Source: Alphaproteobacteria bacterium
GTDB taxonomy: Bacteria; Pseudomonadota; Alphaproteobacteria; Rhodobacterales; Rhodobacteraceae
Reading direction: 5' to 3'
Assembly: GCA_030148665.1 (NCBI GenBank)
Contig: JASBSZ010000032.1
Span: 1 to 64,000, forward strand
Length of the DNA: 64,000 bases
Position 1 is the stretch's first letter. Each line of letters starts with the position of its first letter. Below, one piece after another: positions 18,511 to 27,972 of the stretch. The notes under the pieces are model-generated. The model was not told the DNA's origin and made no database searches. It was given only the letters and a program-made list of their open reading frames with translations. The position numbers and the translations under genes were made by a program.

Positions 18511-19359
18511 ATGGCCTATCTCACCCCTGCCGAATTCGTACCCAAGCTGATCGATGCCGGCGAACAGAAAATCTTCATGTCCACCCGCGACACGTTGATC
18601 CGAGCCTTCATGGCCGGTGCGATCCTGGCGCTGTCGGCGGCCTTTGCGATCACGATTACCGTCAATACCGGCCAGCCGCTGGCGGGCGCGATACTGTTTC
18701 CGGTTGGCTTCGTGCTGCTCTATCTGCTGGGTTTCGACCTTCTTACCGGGGTTTTCACCCTGGCGCCGCTGGCCCTGATCGACCGGCGGCCGGGGGTAAC
18801 GATCGGTGGCGTGCTGCGCAACTGGGGTCTGGTGTTCGTCGGCAATTTCGCGGGCGCACTGCTGGTGGCCCTGTTCATGGCGATCATCGTGACCTACGGC
18901 TTTGATGTCCCGCCCAACAAGGTCGGCCAGACCATCGGCCTGATCGGGGAAAAACGTACGCTGGGTTATGCGGCGCATGGCGCGTCGGGCATGCTCACGC
19001 TGTTCATCCGGGGCATGCTGTGCAACTGGATGGTATCGACCGGTGTCGTCGCTGCCTTCATGGCGACCCATGTCTCGGGCAAGGTGCTGGCCATGTGGAT
19101 GCCGATCATGCTGTTCTTCTATATGGGGTTCGAACATTCGGTGGTAAACATGTTCCTGTTTCCTTCGGGCCTGATGCTGGGCGGGAACTTTTCGCTGGCC
19201 GACTATCTGGTCTGGAACGAGATTCCGACAGTGCTGGGCAATCTGGTCGGCGGGCTGTCCTTTGTCGGGCTGACGCTTTATTCGACCCATGTGCGCACCG
19301 GCGCCACCCGCCACACCGCGCCGACGCGGCCGGCTGCGGCTCCGACCCCGGCCGAATGA
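18511..19359 (+). CDS. nirC: Formate/nitrite transporter family channel
   Basis: A 282-residue FNT channel with about six hydrophobic segments, the first at AFMAGAILALSAAFAITIT, and FNT-like helices around GFDLLTGVFTLAPLALID and LCNWMVSTGVVAAFMATH. GGAGCC precedes the ATG. Placement straight after nirBD indicates nitrite uptake (and relief of internal nitrite) for the reductase. The acidic/basic C-terminal tail after the last helix is short and unremarkable. Confidence 0.9.
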   Translation: MAYLTPAEFVPKLIDAGEQKIFMSTRDTLIRAFMAGAILALSAAFAITITVNTGQPLAGAILFPVGFVLLYLLGFDLLTGVFTLAPLALIDRRPGVTIGGVLRNWGLVFVGNFAGALLVALFMAIIVTYGFDVPPNKVGQTIGLIGEKRTLGYAAHGASGMLTLFIRGMLCNWMVSTGVVAAFMATHVSGKVLAMWMPIMLFFYMGFEHSVVNMFLFPSGLMLGGNFSLADYLVWNEIPTVLGNLVGGLSFVGLTLYSTHVRTGATRHTAPTRPAAAPTPAE

Positions 19360-19404
19360 GCCAGCCTGCGGGATCGGCATGACATGCGCCGATCCCGTTT
19401 CACC

Positions 19405-19449
19405 GGATATCGTGGCGGCTGCGGTTCGGTTGCCGTGGCCGCGATATCC
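19405..19449. terminator. Long hairpin between convergent nirC and arsR
   Basis: GGATATCGTGGC (19405-19416) pairs with GCCGCGATATCC (19438-19449) over 12 bp with one G-T wobble and a 21-nt loop. No T-run follows, so it may end transcripts only with help or protect the 3' ends of both mRNAs. Its position between convergent operons supports a boundary role. Confidence 0.5.
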
Positions 19450-19456
19450 TTGGCCC

Positions 19457-19795
19457 CTATCGGGATGAGTGATGGGGCAGCAGCGAGACGATCTCGGCGC
19501 AATGTGTGATCTGGCCGTTGCAGCAATCGGATAACAGGAAATCCACGATTTCGCTGACGGCCGCCAGACGCGCGGCATAGTGAATCTCGCGCTGCCGACG
19601 CTTTGCATCCACCAGACCGCCCTGTTTCAGAACAGCGAGATGGCCCGAGAGGGTTGACGGCACGATGTCCAGACGCCGTGCGATCTCGCCAGCAGGCAAT
19701 CCGGCAGGACCGGCCTGCACCAGCAGCCGGAAAACGGCCATGCGCGATTGCTGCGCAAGGGCAGAGAGGGCAGAGATGGCCTGTTCCTGATTCAT
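19457..19795 (-). CDS. arsR: ArsR-family metalloregulator
   Basis: A 112-residue winged-helix repressor: ALAQQSRMAVFRLLVQAG, then PAGEIARRLDIVPSTLSGHL as recognition region and REIHYAARL as wing. The C-terminal DCCNGQITHC supplies three cysteines suited to As(III)/Sb(III) binding at the C-terminus, unlike the CVCDL site of E. coli ArsR. It diverges from arsB over a palindromic operator. It should repress arsB until arsenite binds. Confidence 0.9.
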   Translation of the reverse strand: MNQEQAISALSALAQQSRMAVFRLLVQAGPAGLPAGEIARRLDIVPSTLSGHLAVLKQGGLVDAKRRQREIHYAARLAAVSEIVDFLLSDCCNGQITHCAEIVSLLPHHSSR

Positions 19796-19866
19796 GATCC
19801 GTTACTGCCCGAAATGTCGCCGCTTGACAAGCCGCGCGACCCCTTGTAGCCCGGCCTCAATTCGGT

Positions 19867-19887
19867 AGTTCCCGAAATAAGGGAACT
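19867..19887. promoter_or_regulatory. Candidate ArsR operator
   Basis: AGTTCCC-GAAATAA-GGGAACT has perfect 7-bp arms and lies midway in the 176-bp gap between arsR and arsB. ArsR-family repressors bind imperfect to perfect inverted repeats of about this size. Confidence 0.6.
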
Positions 19888-19971
19888 GAATGACGGCATA
19901 CGGGATTGCCCGGCATCCAACAACCCGGAACGACCCAGAGACGGCCCGACAAAAAGAGGGATATCCACGCC

Positions 19972-21261
19972 ATGCTGATTGCCTTTCTCATCTTCGTCGC
20001 CACGATCACCCTGGTGATCTGGCAGCCCCGTGGCCTGGGTATCGGCTGGAGCGCAACGGCCGGCGCGGTCGTCGCGTTGCTTGCCGGCGTGATCCAGCCC
20101 GGTGATATCGTCACCGTCTGGGATATCGTCTGGAATGCTACCGGCGCCTTTATCGCCGTCATCATCATCAGCCTGCTGCTGGACGAGGCCGGCTTTTTCG
20201 AGTGGAGCGCTCTGCACGTCGCCCGCTGGGGGCGGGGCAACGGGCCGGCGCTGTTTGCGCTGATCGTACTGCTGGGGGCGGCGGTGGCCGCGCTGTTTGC
20301 CAATGATGGCGCGGCGCTGATCCTGACGCCGATCGTCATGGCAATGCTGCTGGCGCTGGGATTCGGCCCCAAGGCAACATTGGCACTGGTCATGGCGGCC
20401 GGGTTCATCGCCGACACGTCCAGCCTGCCGCTTGTCGTCTCGAACCTGGTCAATATCGTGTCGGCCGACTATTTCGACCTGGGCTTTGCGCGATATGCCA
20501 GCGTCATGGCCCCCGTCGATATCGTTTCGATCGCCGCATCGCTGGCTGTACTGATGCTGTATTTCCGCCAGGCGATTCCCGCGCGTTATGATGTCTCGCG
20601 ACTGAAAACCCCGAACGAGGCGATCCGCGACCGCGCCACATTCCTGGTCGGCTGGCTGGTCCTTGCCCTGCTGCTGTTGGGGTTCTTCGTGCTCGATCCG
20701 CTGGGTGTGCCGGTCAGCGCCGTCGCCGCGGGTGGCATGGTCATGCTGCTGGCCGTGGCCGCGCGGGGGCATGTGATCGATACCCGCCTCGTTCTGCGAG
20801 AAGCGCCGTGGAAGATCGTGATCTTTTCGCTGGGCATGTATCTGGTGGTCTACGGTCTGCGCAACGAGGGTCTGACCGACTATATCGCCCGGGCGCTGGA
20901 CCTGTTCAGCCGCGGCGGGGTCTGGGGTGCGGCGATGGGCACCGGGTTTCTGACTGCGGCGCTGTCATCGGCCATGAACAACATGCCGACGGTTCTGGTG
21001 GGTGCGCTGTCGATCGACGCCAGCAACGCGACCGGCGCGGTGCGCGAGGCGATGATCTATGCCAACGTGATCGGCAGCGATCTGGGGCCAAAGATCACGC
21101 CTATCGGCTCGCTCGCCACGTTGTTGTGGCTGCATGTGCTGGCGCGCAAGGGGGTGACCATCACCTGGGGCTATTATTTCCGGGTCGGTATCGTGCTGAC
21201 GGTGCCGGTGCTGGCCATCACTCTGGCCGCGCTTGCCCTGCGGCTGAGTGTCGGGGGATGA
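19972..21261 (+). CDS. arsB: Arsenite efflux pump ArsB
   Basis: A 429-residue membrane protein, the same length as E. coli ArsB and strongly similar to it throughout: [19 protein letters not shown] near the N-terminus, [54 protein letters not shown] and [19 protein letters not shown]. About 12 membrane helices are expected. ATG 19972 gives the family start; a longer frame from 19906 has no similarity there. It expels As(III)/Sb(III) by membrane potential. No arsA or arsC is next to it, so efflux is likely ATPase-independent. Confidence 0.96.
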   Translation: MLIAFLIFVATITLVIWQPRGLGIGWSATAGAVVALLAGVIQPGDIVTVWDIVWNATGAFIAVIIISLLLDEAGFFEWSALHVARWGRGNGPALFALIVLLGAAVAALFANDGAALILTPIVMAMLLALGFGPKATLALVMAAGFIADTSSLPLVVSNLVNIVSADYFDLGFARYASVMAPVDIVSIAASLAVLMLYFRQAIPARYDVSRLKTPNEAIRDRATFLVGWLVLALLLLGFFVLDPLGVPVSAVAAGGMVMLLAVAARGHVIDTRLVLREAPWKIVIFSLGMYLVVYGLRNEGLTDYIARALDLFSRGGVWGAAMGTGFLTAALSSAMNNMPTVLVGALSIDASNATGAVREAMIYANVIGSDLGPKITPIGSLATLLWLHVLARKGVTITWGYYFRVGIVLTVPVLAITLAALALRLSVGG

Positions 21262-21267
21262 CGTGTC

Positions 21268-22455
21268 ATGGCGGATTTCAACCTTGACCGCGAGATCGAC
21301 CGCCGCGCAACCCCGGCATTGAAATGGCGTCCGATGGTGCTGGGTCCCGATGGGGACGACCTGTTCCCGGCGGGTGTTGCCGACATGGATTTTGCCGCGC
21401 CGCCTTGTGTTCTCGAGGCGCTGGAGCAGCGCCTGGATCATGGTGTCTTTGGCTACGAGGCCGTGCCCGATGGTCTGTTTCCGGCACTCATTGCCTGGAA
21501 CGACCAGAGGCATGGCTGGAAGATAGACCAGGATCACATCCTGCGGTCGCCGAACGTGTTGAACGCCCTGGCCATCGCGGCGACGCTGTTTACGGACCCC
21601 GGCGACGGGATCGTCGTTCAGCCGCCGGTGTTCTTTGATTTCTTTGACCTGATCAGGGAAAATGGCCGCAGGATCGCTGCCAATCCGCTGATCCTGAACA
21701 ACGGCCGCTACGAGATGGATTTCGACGGGCTTGAACGCCTCGCGCGGAACCCGCGAAACCGGATGCTGTTCCTGTGCAACCCGCACAATCCGGTGGGGCG
21801 CGTCTGGACGCGGGACGAACTGCGCCGTGTCGATGACATATGCCGCAGAAACGGGCTGCTGGTGGTCAGCGACGAAATTCACGGCGACATCACGTTTGCC
21901 GGCAGTCCCTACACGCCGTTCGCCACGCTGGGCCAGGCGGCTGCCGAGAACAGTATCACCTGCCTGTCCCCGGCCAAGAGCTTCAACATCGCATCCTGTT
22001 GCTCGGCTTTCACCGTTGTCGCTGACGATGCGCGCCGCCATGCCTTTCAGGCCGAAAACAGCCGCCTGACGGTGAACAAGAACAACGCCTTTGCCAGCGT
22101 GGCGATGGAGGCGGCCTGGCGCGGGGGCGGGCCCTGGCTGGATGCGGTGCTGGACTATATCGGTCGCAATCTGGCCCTGGTGCGCGAAAGGCTGGACGGG
22201 CAGACGGCGGTAACACTGATCGAGCCCGAGGGAACCTTTCTTGTCTGGCTGGATTTTCGCGCCCTTGGCATGGGTCCCGACGATCTGACCGCGTTCCTGC
22301 GCCACAAGGCTGGCTGGGCCGTCACCCGGGGCGCCGCCTTCGGCCCCGGGGGCGAGGGGTTTGCACGGGTCAACATTGCCTGTACGCGCGTGCGCCTCGG
22401 CCGTGCGCTGGACCGCCTGTCCCGTGCCATTGCCGGGCATCTCGATACCCTCTGA
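21268..22455 (+). CDS. PatB/MalY-type PLP-dependent aminotransferase (C-S lyase)
   Basis: A 395-residue fold-type I PLP enzyme. SPAKSFNIAS holds the Schiff-base lysine, FLCNPHNPVGRVWTRDEL and VVSDEIHGDITF are the cofactor-binding blocks typical of the MalY/PatB group, and VNIACTRVRL carries the substrate-carboxylate arginine. These proteins cleave cystathionine or cysteine C-S bonds. The gene starts 6 bp after arsB and is probably co-transcribed with it, which is an uncommon pairing. Whether it feeds thiol supply during arsenic stress is inference only. Confidence 0.85.
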   Translation: MADFNLDREIDRRATPALKWRPMVLGPDGDDLFPAGVADMDFAAPPCVLEALEQRLDHGVFGYEAVPDGLFPALIAWNDQRHGWKIDQDHILRSPNVLNALAIAATLFTDPGDGIVVQPPVFFDFFDLIRENGRRIAANPLILNNGRYEMDFDGLERLARNPRNRMLFLCNPHNPVGRVWTRDELRRVDDICRRNGLLVVSDEIHGDITFAGSPYTPFATLGQAAAENSITCLSPAKSFNIASCCSAFTVVADDARRHAFQAENSRLTVNKNNAFASVAMEAAWRGGGPWLDAVLDYIGRNLALVRERLDGQTAVTLIEPEGTFLVWLDFRALGMGPDDLTAFLRHKAGWAVTRGAAFGPGGEGFARVNIACTRVRLGRALDRLSRAIAGHLDTL

Positions 22456-22549
22456 TCATCGGCTCGTGCCCTGATCTGGCCTGATTCCGTGCGCGAATCC
22501 CGGTCACGGGGTAGGGGAGTGATGATGTCGATTACCCCATGATTGATGT

Positions 22550-22576
22550 TTGACATATCTTTGCTGGGGGTATAAC
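22550..22576 (+). promoter_or_regulatory. Putative sigma-70 promoter of the XRE-hyf operon
   Basis: TTGACA (22550-22555) and TATAAC (22571-22576) are separated by 15 bp, a little short of optimal; shifting the -35 one base gives 16. They lie 37 bp upstream of the regulator start. Confidence 0.5.
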
Positions 22577-22612
22577 TGCCCACGCAGATATCTCACGCAT
22601 GGAAGAATCATC

Positions 22613-22897
22613 ATGATCACTGCTGCTCAGATGCGGGCTGCGCGGGCGTTGCTGGGACTCGACCAGAAAACCCTGGCCGAGATGGCCGGCGTATCGGTGC
22701 CCACCATCCAGCGGATGGAGGCAAGCCAGGGAAATGTCCGCGGGGTGATCGAAAGTCTGACCCGCGTTGTCGAGGCGCTGGACGCGGCCGGGGTCGAGCT
22801 GATCCCCGAAGGCGCGCCCAGCGTCGGCAAGGGCCGCGGCGTTCGCCTGAAAGAGCCGCAGTCAACCGAGGCGGACAGGAAAGAAGAACTCCCATGA
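22613..22897 (+). CDS. Small XRE-family DNA-binding protein leading the Ehr operon
   Basis: A 94-residue protein. Residues 3-60 are an XRE helix-turn-helix (MRAARALLGLDQKTLAEMAG, VSVPTIQRMEAS), followed by a basic linker and acidic tail. GGAAG precedes the ATG. Its stop overlaps the hyfB start as ATGA, so it is translationally coupled to the complex genes and is likely their autoregulated controller. No effector domain is present. Confidence 0.85.
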   Translation: MITAAQMRAARALLGLDQKTLAEMAGVSVPTIQRMEASQGNVRGVIESLTRVVEALDAAGVELIPEGAPSVGKGRGVRLKEPQSTEADRKEELP

Positions 22898-24909
22898 ACC
22901 TGATCCAGCTGGCCTTTTCCCTGTCTGTGCTCCTGCTGGCCCTGGCGGTGGTCGCGGTGTTGATGCGCGGCCGTGGCGGGGTATCGGGTGCGGTCTATTC
23001 CCTGTCGGCGATTGCGTCGGGCCTGCTCGGCATTGCCGGGGTGGCCTTCCTGTTGCGTGCAGGCGCACCACAGCTGATGACGCTGCCTATCGGTCTGCCT
23101 TGGCTGGGCATGCACCTGCGGCTGGACGTCCTGTCGGCCTTTTTTCTGATCGTGATCGGCCTTGGTGGTGCGCTGAATGCCATATACGGCCTGGGCTATG
23201 GCCGGCACGAGGAGGATCGCGCCCGCGTTCTGCCGTTTTATCCCTCGTTTCTGGCGGCGATGACGCTGGTCGTTCTGGCCGATGATGCGTTTTCCTTCCT
23301 GCTCAGCTGGGAGCTGATGTCGCTGCTGTCCTGGGCGCTGGTGCTGAGCCATCATCGCAAGGACGAGGCCCGTCAGGCCGGGGTTGTCTATCTGATCATG
23401 GCCGCGTTCGGCACCATGTCGCTGTTGCTGGCCTTCGGTCTGCTGGCCCGCGAAGGTGGCTATGGGTTCGAGGCCATGCGGGCCGGCGCGGGTGTGCGCG
23501 ACACCGCCGTAACCGTTGTCGTGATCCTGCTGATGCTGCTGGGCGCCGGATCCAAGGCCGGGATCGTGCCCCTGCATGTCTGGCTGCCGCTGGCCCACCC
23601 GGCCGCCCCCAGCCATGTTTCGGCATTGATGAGCGGCATCATGACCAAGGTGGCCATCTACGGCTTTGTGCGGGTGACGTTCGACTTGCTGGCACCGGCG
23701 CCCTGGTGGATGGCGATGGTGGTCATGGCCATTGGCGCCGTGACGGCGGTGATGGGGGTTCTCTATGCAATGATGCAGCATGACCTCAAGCGCCTGCTGG
23801 CCTATCACACGGTGGAAAACATCGGGATCATCTTTATCGGCCTGGGCCTGGCCATGGGGTTCCGCAGCAACGGCATGGAGACGGCCGGGGCCCTGGCCAT
23901 GACCGCTGCCCTGTTCCATGTCCTGAACCACTCGCTGTTCAAGAGCCTGCTGTTCATGGGCGCGGGATCCGTGCTGACGGCGACGGGAACCCGCGACATG
24001 GACAGGATGGGAGGGCTGATTCACCGCCTGCCGGTGACCAGCCTGCTTTTCCTGATCGGTGCGGTTGCGATATCGGCGCTGCCGCCTTTCAATGGCTTCG
24101 TGTCCGAATGGCTGACCTTTCAGGCGATCCTGCTCAGCCCGGAACTGCCCCAATGGGGGCTGAAGATCCTGACGCCCGGCGTCGGGGGTATGCTGGCCCT
24201 GGCCGCAGCCCTGGCTGCAGCCTGTTTCGTCAAGGTTTACGGAGTCGTGTTCCTGGGACGACCCCGCGCGCCCGAGGCGGCCTCGGCTGTCGAGGTCGAT
24301 CGCTGGTCCCAGGGTGCAATGGCGGCGCTGGCGCTGTTCTGTCTGGCGCTGGGCATAATGCCGGGGCTGGTCATCGACGCCCTCCAGCCGATCGCACTGG
24401 CCCTGACATCGGGCCTGCTGCCCGCGCAGGCAAGCGACCCCTGGATGACGATCGCCCCGATCGGTGCCGGCCGGGCCTCGTATAACGGCCTGCTCGTCCT
24501 GCTGTTCATCGCCGCCAGCGCCATGATGGCCGCCTGGTTGATCCACCGCCTTGCGGCACGTGGTGTGCGGCGCGCGCCAGCCTGGGATTGCGGTTTCGAG
24601 ATGGACGATCCCACCACGCAGTACAGTGCCGCCAGCTTTGCCCAGCCGATCAGGCGCACATTGGGCAGCATCGTCTTTCGCGCACGCGAAACCGTCCACA
24701 TGCCGCCGCCCGGCGACAACCGGCCCGCGCACCTTGAGGTTACGCTGCTGGATCCCGTGTGGGACAGTTTCTATGGCCGCATTCATGGCGCCGTCGCCTG
24801 GTTGGCCGACCGGGCCAATGTTCTGCAATTCCTCACCATCCGGCGCTATCTGAGCATCGTTTTCGCCCTTCTGGTTTTCCTGCTGCTGGTACTGACATTA
24901 TGGAACTGA
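22894..24909 (+). CDS. hyfB: Hydrogenase-4 component B-like antiporter subunit of an Ehr complex
   Basis: A 671-residue membrane protein of the NuoL/MrpA family. Hallmarks are a long series of hydrophobic helices with AGSKAGIVPLHVWLPLAHPAAPSHVSALMSG (seen in parts at residues about 210-245), the discontinuous-helix region LLAYHTVENIGIIFIG and HVLNHSLFKSLLFMGAGS. These carry the conserved Lys/His/Glu used in proton translocation. Length matches HyfB. It is the first structural gene of a six-gene unit and should couple electron transfer to ion movement across the inner membrane. Confidence 0.9.
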   Translation: MNLIQLAFSLSVLLLALAVVAVLMRGRGGVSGAVYSLSAIASGLLGIAGVAFLLRAGAPQLMTLPIGLPWLGMHLRLDVLSAFFLIVIGLGGALNAIYGLGYGRHEEDRARVLPFYPSFLAAMTLVVLADDAFSFLLSWELMSLLSWALVLSHHRKDEARQAGVVYLIMAAFGTMSLLLAFGLLAREGGYGFEAMRAGAGVRDTAVTVVVILLMLLGAGSKAGIVPLHVWLPLAHPAAPSHVSALMSGIMTKVAIYGFVRVTFDLLAPAPWWMAMVVMAIGAVTAVMGVLYAMMQHDLKRLLAYHTVENIGIIFIGLGLAMGFRSNGMETAGALAMTAALFHVLNHSLFKSLLFMGAGSVLTATGTRDMDRMGGLIHRLPVTSLLFLIGAVAISALPPFNGFVSEWLTFQAILLSPELPQWGLKILTPGVGGMLALAAALAAACFVKVYGVVFLGRPRAPEAASAVEVDRWSQGAMAALALFCLALGIMPGLVIDALQPIALALTSGLLPAQASDPWMTIAPIGAGRASYNGLLVLLFIAASAMMAAWLIHRLAARGVRRAPAWDCGFEMDDPTTQYSAASFAQPIRRTLGSIVFRARETVHMPPPGDNRPAHLEVTLLDPVWDSFYGRIHGAVAWLADRANVLQFLTIRRYLSIVFALLVFLLLVLTLWN

Positions 24910-25856
24910 TCACGGGTCTTTTCGTTCAGGGCCTGCAGATGGCCCTGGTTGTCGCGCTGGCGCCGGGCCTCGTGGGGCTGGTGCGCAAGGTCAAGGCGCG
25001 ATTGCTGCGCAAACGCGGTGCGCCTGTCCTGCAACCCTATGCCACGCTTCTGAGGCTGATGCGCAAGGAGGTGGTGCTGGCCGAGAACGCTTCGTGGCTG
25101 TTTCGGGTGGTGCCATATCTCGTCTTTGCCTCGACCTGGGTCGCGGCCGCCCTTGTGCCGACATTTGCGACCGATCTGCAATTCAGCTGGAGTGCCGATC
25201 TGATTGCCATCGTCGCCCTGCTGGGATTCGGACGTTTTTTCCTGGCTCTGGCGGGGATGGATGTCGGCACCAGTTTCGGCGGTATCGGCTCCAGCCGTGA
25301 AATGTTGATCGCCACGCTGGCCGAACCGGCAATGTTGCTGATCGTGTTCGCCCTGTCGCTGGTCGCCGGCTCGACCCAGCTTTCCGATGTCGCCCATGCC
25401 CTGGCCCAGCCGGTCGTCGGGTTGCGGGTCTCGCTGGGAATGGCATTGGTGGCTCTGGTCATTGTCGCCCTGGCCGAGAATGCCCGCATCCCCGTTGACA
25501 ACCCCGCAACCCATCTCGAGCTGACCATGGTGCACGAGGCGATGGTTCTGGAATATTCGGGCCGCCATCTGGCGATGATCGAGCTGGCCTCGGCGTTAAA
25601 GCTGATGCTCTATCTTTCCCTCATTGCCAGCGTTTTCCTGCCCTGGGGGCTGGCCGGGCCTGACGGTGGCCTGGTTGCCGTGGTCGCGGGTATCGGGCTG
25701 TGGCTGGTCAAGATTGCGGCAGGCGGTGCCCTTCTGGCCGCATTCGAGGTTTCGATCGCCAAGATGCGGGTCTTTCGGGTGCCCAATCTTCTGGGTATCG
25801 CCCTGATGCTGGCGCTACTGGGCACGATCCTGCTGTTTGTATCGAGGAGCCTGTGA
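24900..25856 (+). CDS. hyfC: Hydrogenase-4 component C-like membrane subunit (NuoH family)
   Basis: A 318-residue protein of the NuoH/HyfC/EchB family. The ATG at 24900 overlaps the end of hyfB by 10 bp. Diagnostic blocks are QPYATLLRLMRKE, ALAGMDVGTSFGGIGSSRE, ENARIPVDNPATHLELTMVH and an acidic EYSGRHLAMIEL segment, all in the cytoplasmic loops that meet the hydrophilic arm. It links the peripheral Fe-S module to the antiporter subunits. Confidence 0.9.
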   Translation: MELITGLFVQGLQMALVVALAPGLVGLVRKVKARLLRKRGAPVLQPYATLLRLMRKEVVLAENASWLFRVVPYLVFASTWVAAALVPTFATDLQFSWSADLIAIVALLGFGRFFLALAGMDVGTSFGGIGSSREMLIATLAEPAMLLIVFALSLVAGSTQLSDVAHALAQPVVGLRVSLGMALVALVIVALAENARIPVDNPATHLELTMVHEAMVLEYSGRHLAMIELASALKLMLYLSLIASVFLPWGLAGPDGGLVAVVAGIGLWLVKIAAGGALLAAFEVSIAKMRVFRVPNLLGIALMLALLGTILLFVSRSL

Positions 25857-26521
25857 TGACGAGCGGCCTGTCCTTTGACATTGCCCATCTGCTGGCCGGG
25901 GGGCTGGTGCTGATCAGCTTCATGATGCTGTATCAGGATCGTCTCTATGCCTTGCTGAACGTCTATGCGTTTCATGCCCTGGTGCTGGCCCTTTCGGTAT
26001 CCTGGCAGGCCTGGATTCAGGATGCGCCCCATCTTTACGTCACGGCGGCGATCGCCCTGGTATTCAAGGCGCTGATCATTCCGGCGGCGCTGCATCGCAT
26101 CATCGCGCGTCTTGGAATCCGTCGTCAGGTCGAACAGGTGGTAGGCGCCGGGTTGACCATGCTGGCCGGCATGGGGCTGGTCGCGCTGTCGGTCGTGCTG
26201 ATGTTGCGTCTGACCCGCAGCGTCGAGACATACGCCCAGGAAGATCTGGCTTTCGCCCTCGCGGTCATACTGCTTGGTCTGCTGATCATGGTGACCCGGC
26301 GAAACGCCGTCAGCCAGGTCGTCGGGTTCATGTCGCTTGAAAACGGGTTGATCCTGGCCGCGGCCGGTGCGCGCGGGATGCCCCTTGTCGTCGAGATCAG
26401 CGTGGCGTTTTCCGTCCTGATCGCGCTGATTGTCATCGGCGTGTTCCTGTTCCGCATCCGCGAGCGTTTCGATACCGTCGATGTCGCGGCGCTGGACGAG
26501 TTTCGGGGGGAAAAGCAATGA
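25856..26521 (+). CDS. hyfE: Hydrogenase-4 component E-like membrane subunit
   Basis: A 221-residue hydrophobic protein with six or seven helices, similar to HyfE, whose C-terminal part is NuoK-like (VTRRNAVSQVVGFMSLENGL then a buried acidic residue). It starts at ATG 25856, sharing bases with the hyfC stop (TGATG). It belongs to the membrane arm. Length fits the family. Confidence 0.85.
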   Translation: MTSGLSFDIAHLLAGGLVLISFMMLYQDRLYALLNVYAFHALVLALSVSWQAWIQDAPHLYVTAAIALVFKALIIPAALHRIIARLGIRRQVEQVVGAGLTMLAGMGLVALSVVLMLRLTRSVETYAQEDLAFALAVILLGLLIMVTRRNAVSQVVGFMSLENGLILAAAGARGMPLVVEISVAFSVLIALIVIGVFLFRIRERFDTVDVAALDEFRGEKQ

Positions 26522-27963
26522 CCCTGCCATTCGATCCGGTAACCGGCGTCGTCATCGTCCCTGCCGTGGCAGCCCTCGTGCTGGCGCTGACCCCCGGTTA
26601 TCGGCTGGGCGCGCGGCTGAATGTAGGGGCCAGCCTGCTGACATTCCTGCTGTCGGCGGCATTGCTGGTCGTGCCGGGGGGGGCAGGCGACTATCTGCTG
26701 GTGGACGAGCTGAACATCGTCTTTATCCTGCTCAACAGCTTTGTCGGGCTGACGGCAGCCAGTTTCAGCGCCAGCTATATTGCGCATGAGATCGAGATCA
26801 AACGCCTGACGCCGGCCAATCTGCGTTTCTACCACGCGATGTACCAGATGATGATGTTCGGCATGAACCTTGCCCTGGCCAGCAACAATATCGGGCTGAT
26901 GTGGGTCGCGGTCGAACTGGCCACGCTGTCGACGGTGATGATGGTGGGGTTGTATCGCACGCCAGAGGCGCTGGAGGCCGCGTGGAAATATTTCATCCTC
27001 GGATCGGTCGGAATCGCGCTGGCGCTGTTCGGCACGATCCTTGTCTACCTGGCGGCCCAACCCGTGCTGGGCGAAGGCAGGGACGCGATGCTGTGGACAA
27101 GGCTGATTGCCGGCGCGGCCGATTTCGACCCGATGATCCTGAATCTGGCCTTTGTCTTTCTGCTGCTGGGCTATGGCACCAAGGTGGGGCTGGCGCCTCT
27201 GCATGCCTGGCTGCCCGATGCCCATGCCGAAGGTCCGACCCCGATTTCGGCGGTGCTTTCGGGGTTGCTGCTGAACGTCGCGCTCTATGCGGTGCTGCGA
27301 TTCAAGATACTGATGACGGCAAACCCGGACACCCTGGCACCCGGACCGTTGATGGTGGCGATGGGGCTGGTATCGCTGATCTTTGCGGCGTTGATGCTGT
27401 ACCGGCGGCGCGACATCAAGCGCATGTTTGCCTATTCCTCGATCGAGCACATGGGCATCATCGTCTTTGCCTTTGGCATTGGCGGCCCGCTGGCCAATTT
27501 CGCGGCTCTGCTGCACATGGTCATGCACAGCCTGACGAAATCAGCGATCTTTTTCGCTGTCGGTCATGTCGCCCAGATCAAGGGTACCCAGAAAACCGCC
27601 ATGATCCGGGGATTGACGCACAGCCACCCCGTGTTGGGGTGGGCACTGGTCATTGCGGTTCTTGCAATCGCCGGTCTGCCACCTTTCGGCGTGTTCATGA
27701 GCGAGTTTCTCGTCGTGACCTCGACCTTTGCCCAGGCGCCGCTGCTGGCCCTGCTGTTTGTGGCCGGGCTGTTGCTGGCATTCGGCGCGCTGGTGATGCG
27801 TCTGACCGAGGTCGCATTCGGCGCGCCGACCCAGGATGTGGCCCCGCTCAAGGCTTCGCTCAAGCCGCTGTATGCGCATATGGCACTGGTGCTGGTGGCG
27901 GGGCTGTATCTGCCGGGACCGATGGTTTCCTGGTTCCAGGCAGTTGCGCGCCTGTTGGGATAG
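26518..27963 (+). CDS. hyfF: Hydrogenase-4 component F-like antiporter subunit (NuoN/NuoL family)
   Basis: A 481-residue multi-helix protein. TKVGLAPLHAWLPDAHAEGP is the classic broken-helix signature of Mrp-type antiporter subunits, followed by MFAYSSIEHMGIIVFAFG and HMVMHSLTKSAIFFAVGH. The start overlaps hyfE as ATGA. It is the second putative ion-pumping unit, next to HyfB. Confidence 0.9.
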   Translation: MTLPFDPVTGVVIVPAVAALVLALTPGYRLGARLNVGASLLTFLLSAALLVVPGGAGDYLLVDELNIVFILLNSFVGLTAASFSASYIAHEIEIKRLTPANLRFYHAMYQMMMFGMNLALASNNIGLMWVAVELATLSTVMMVGLYRTPEALEAAWKYFILGSVGIALALFGTILVYLAAQPVLGEGRDAMLWTRLIAGAADFDPMILNLAFVFLLLGYGTKVGLAPLHAWLPDAHAEGPTPISAVLSGLLLNVALYAVLRFKILMTANPDTLAPGPLMVAMGLVSLIFAALMLYRRRDIKRMFAYSSIEHMGIIVFAFGIGGPLANFAALLHMVMHSLTKSAIFFAVGHVAQIKGTQKTAMIRGLTHSHPVLGWALVIAVLAIAGLPPFGVFMSEFLVVTSTFAQAPLLALLFVAGLLLAFGALVMRLTEVAFGAPTQDVAPLKASLKPLYAHMALVLVAGLYLPGPMVSWFQAVARLLG

Positions 27964-27972
27964 GAGGGGTTC

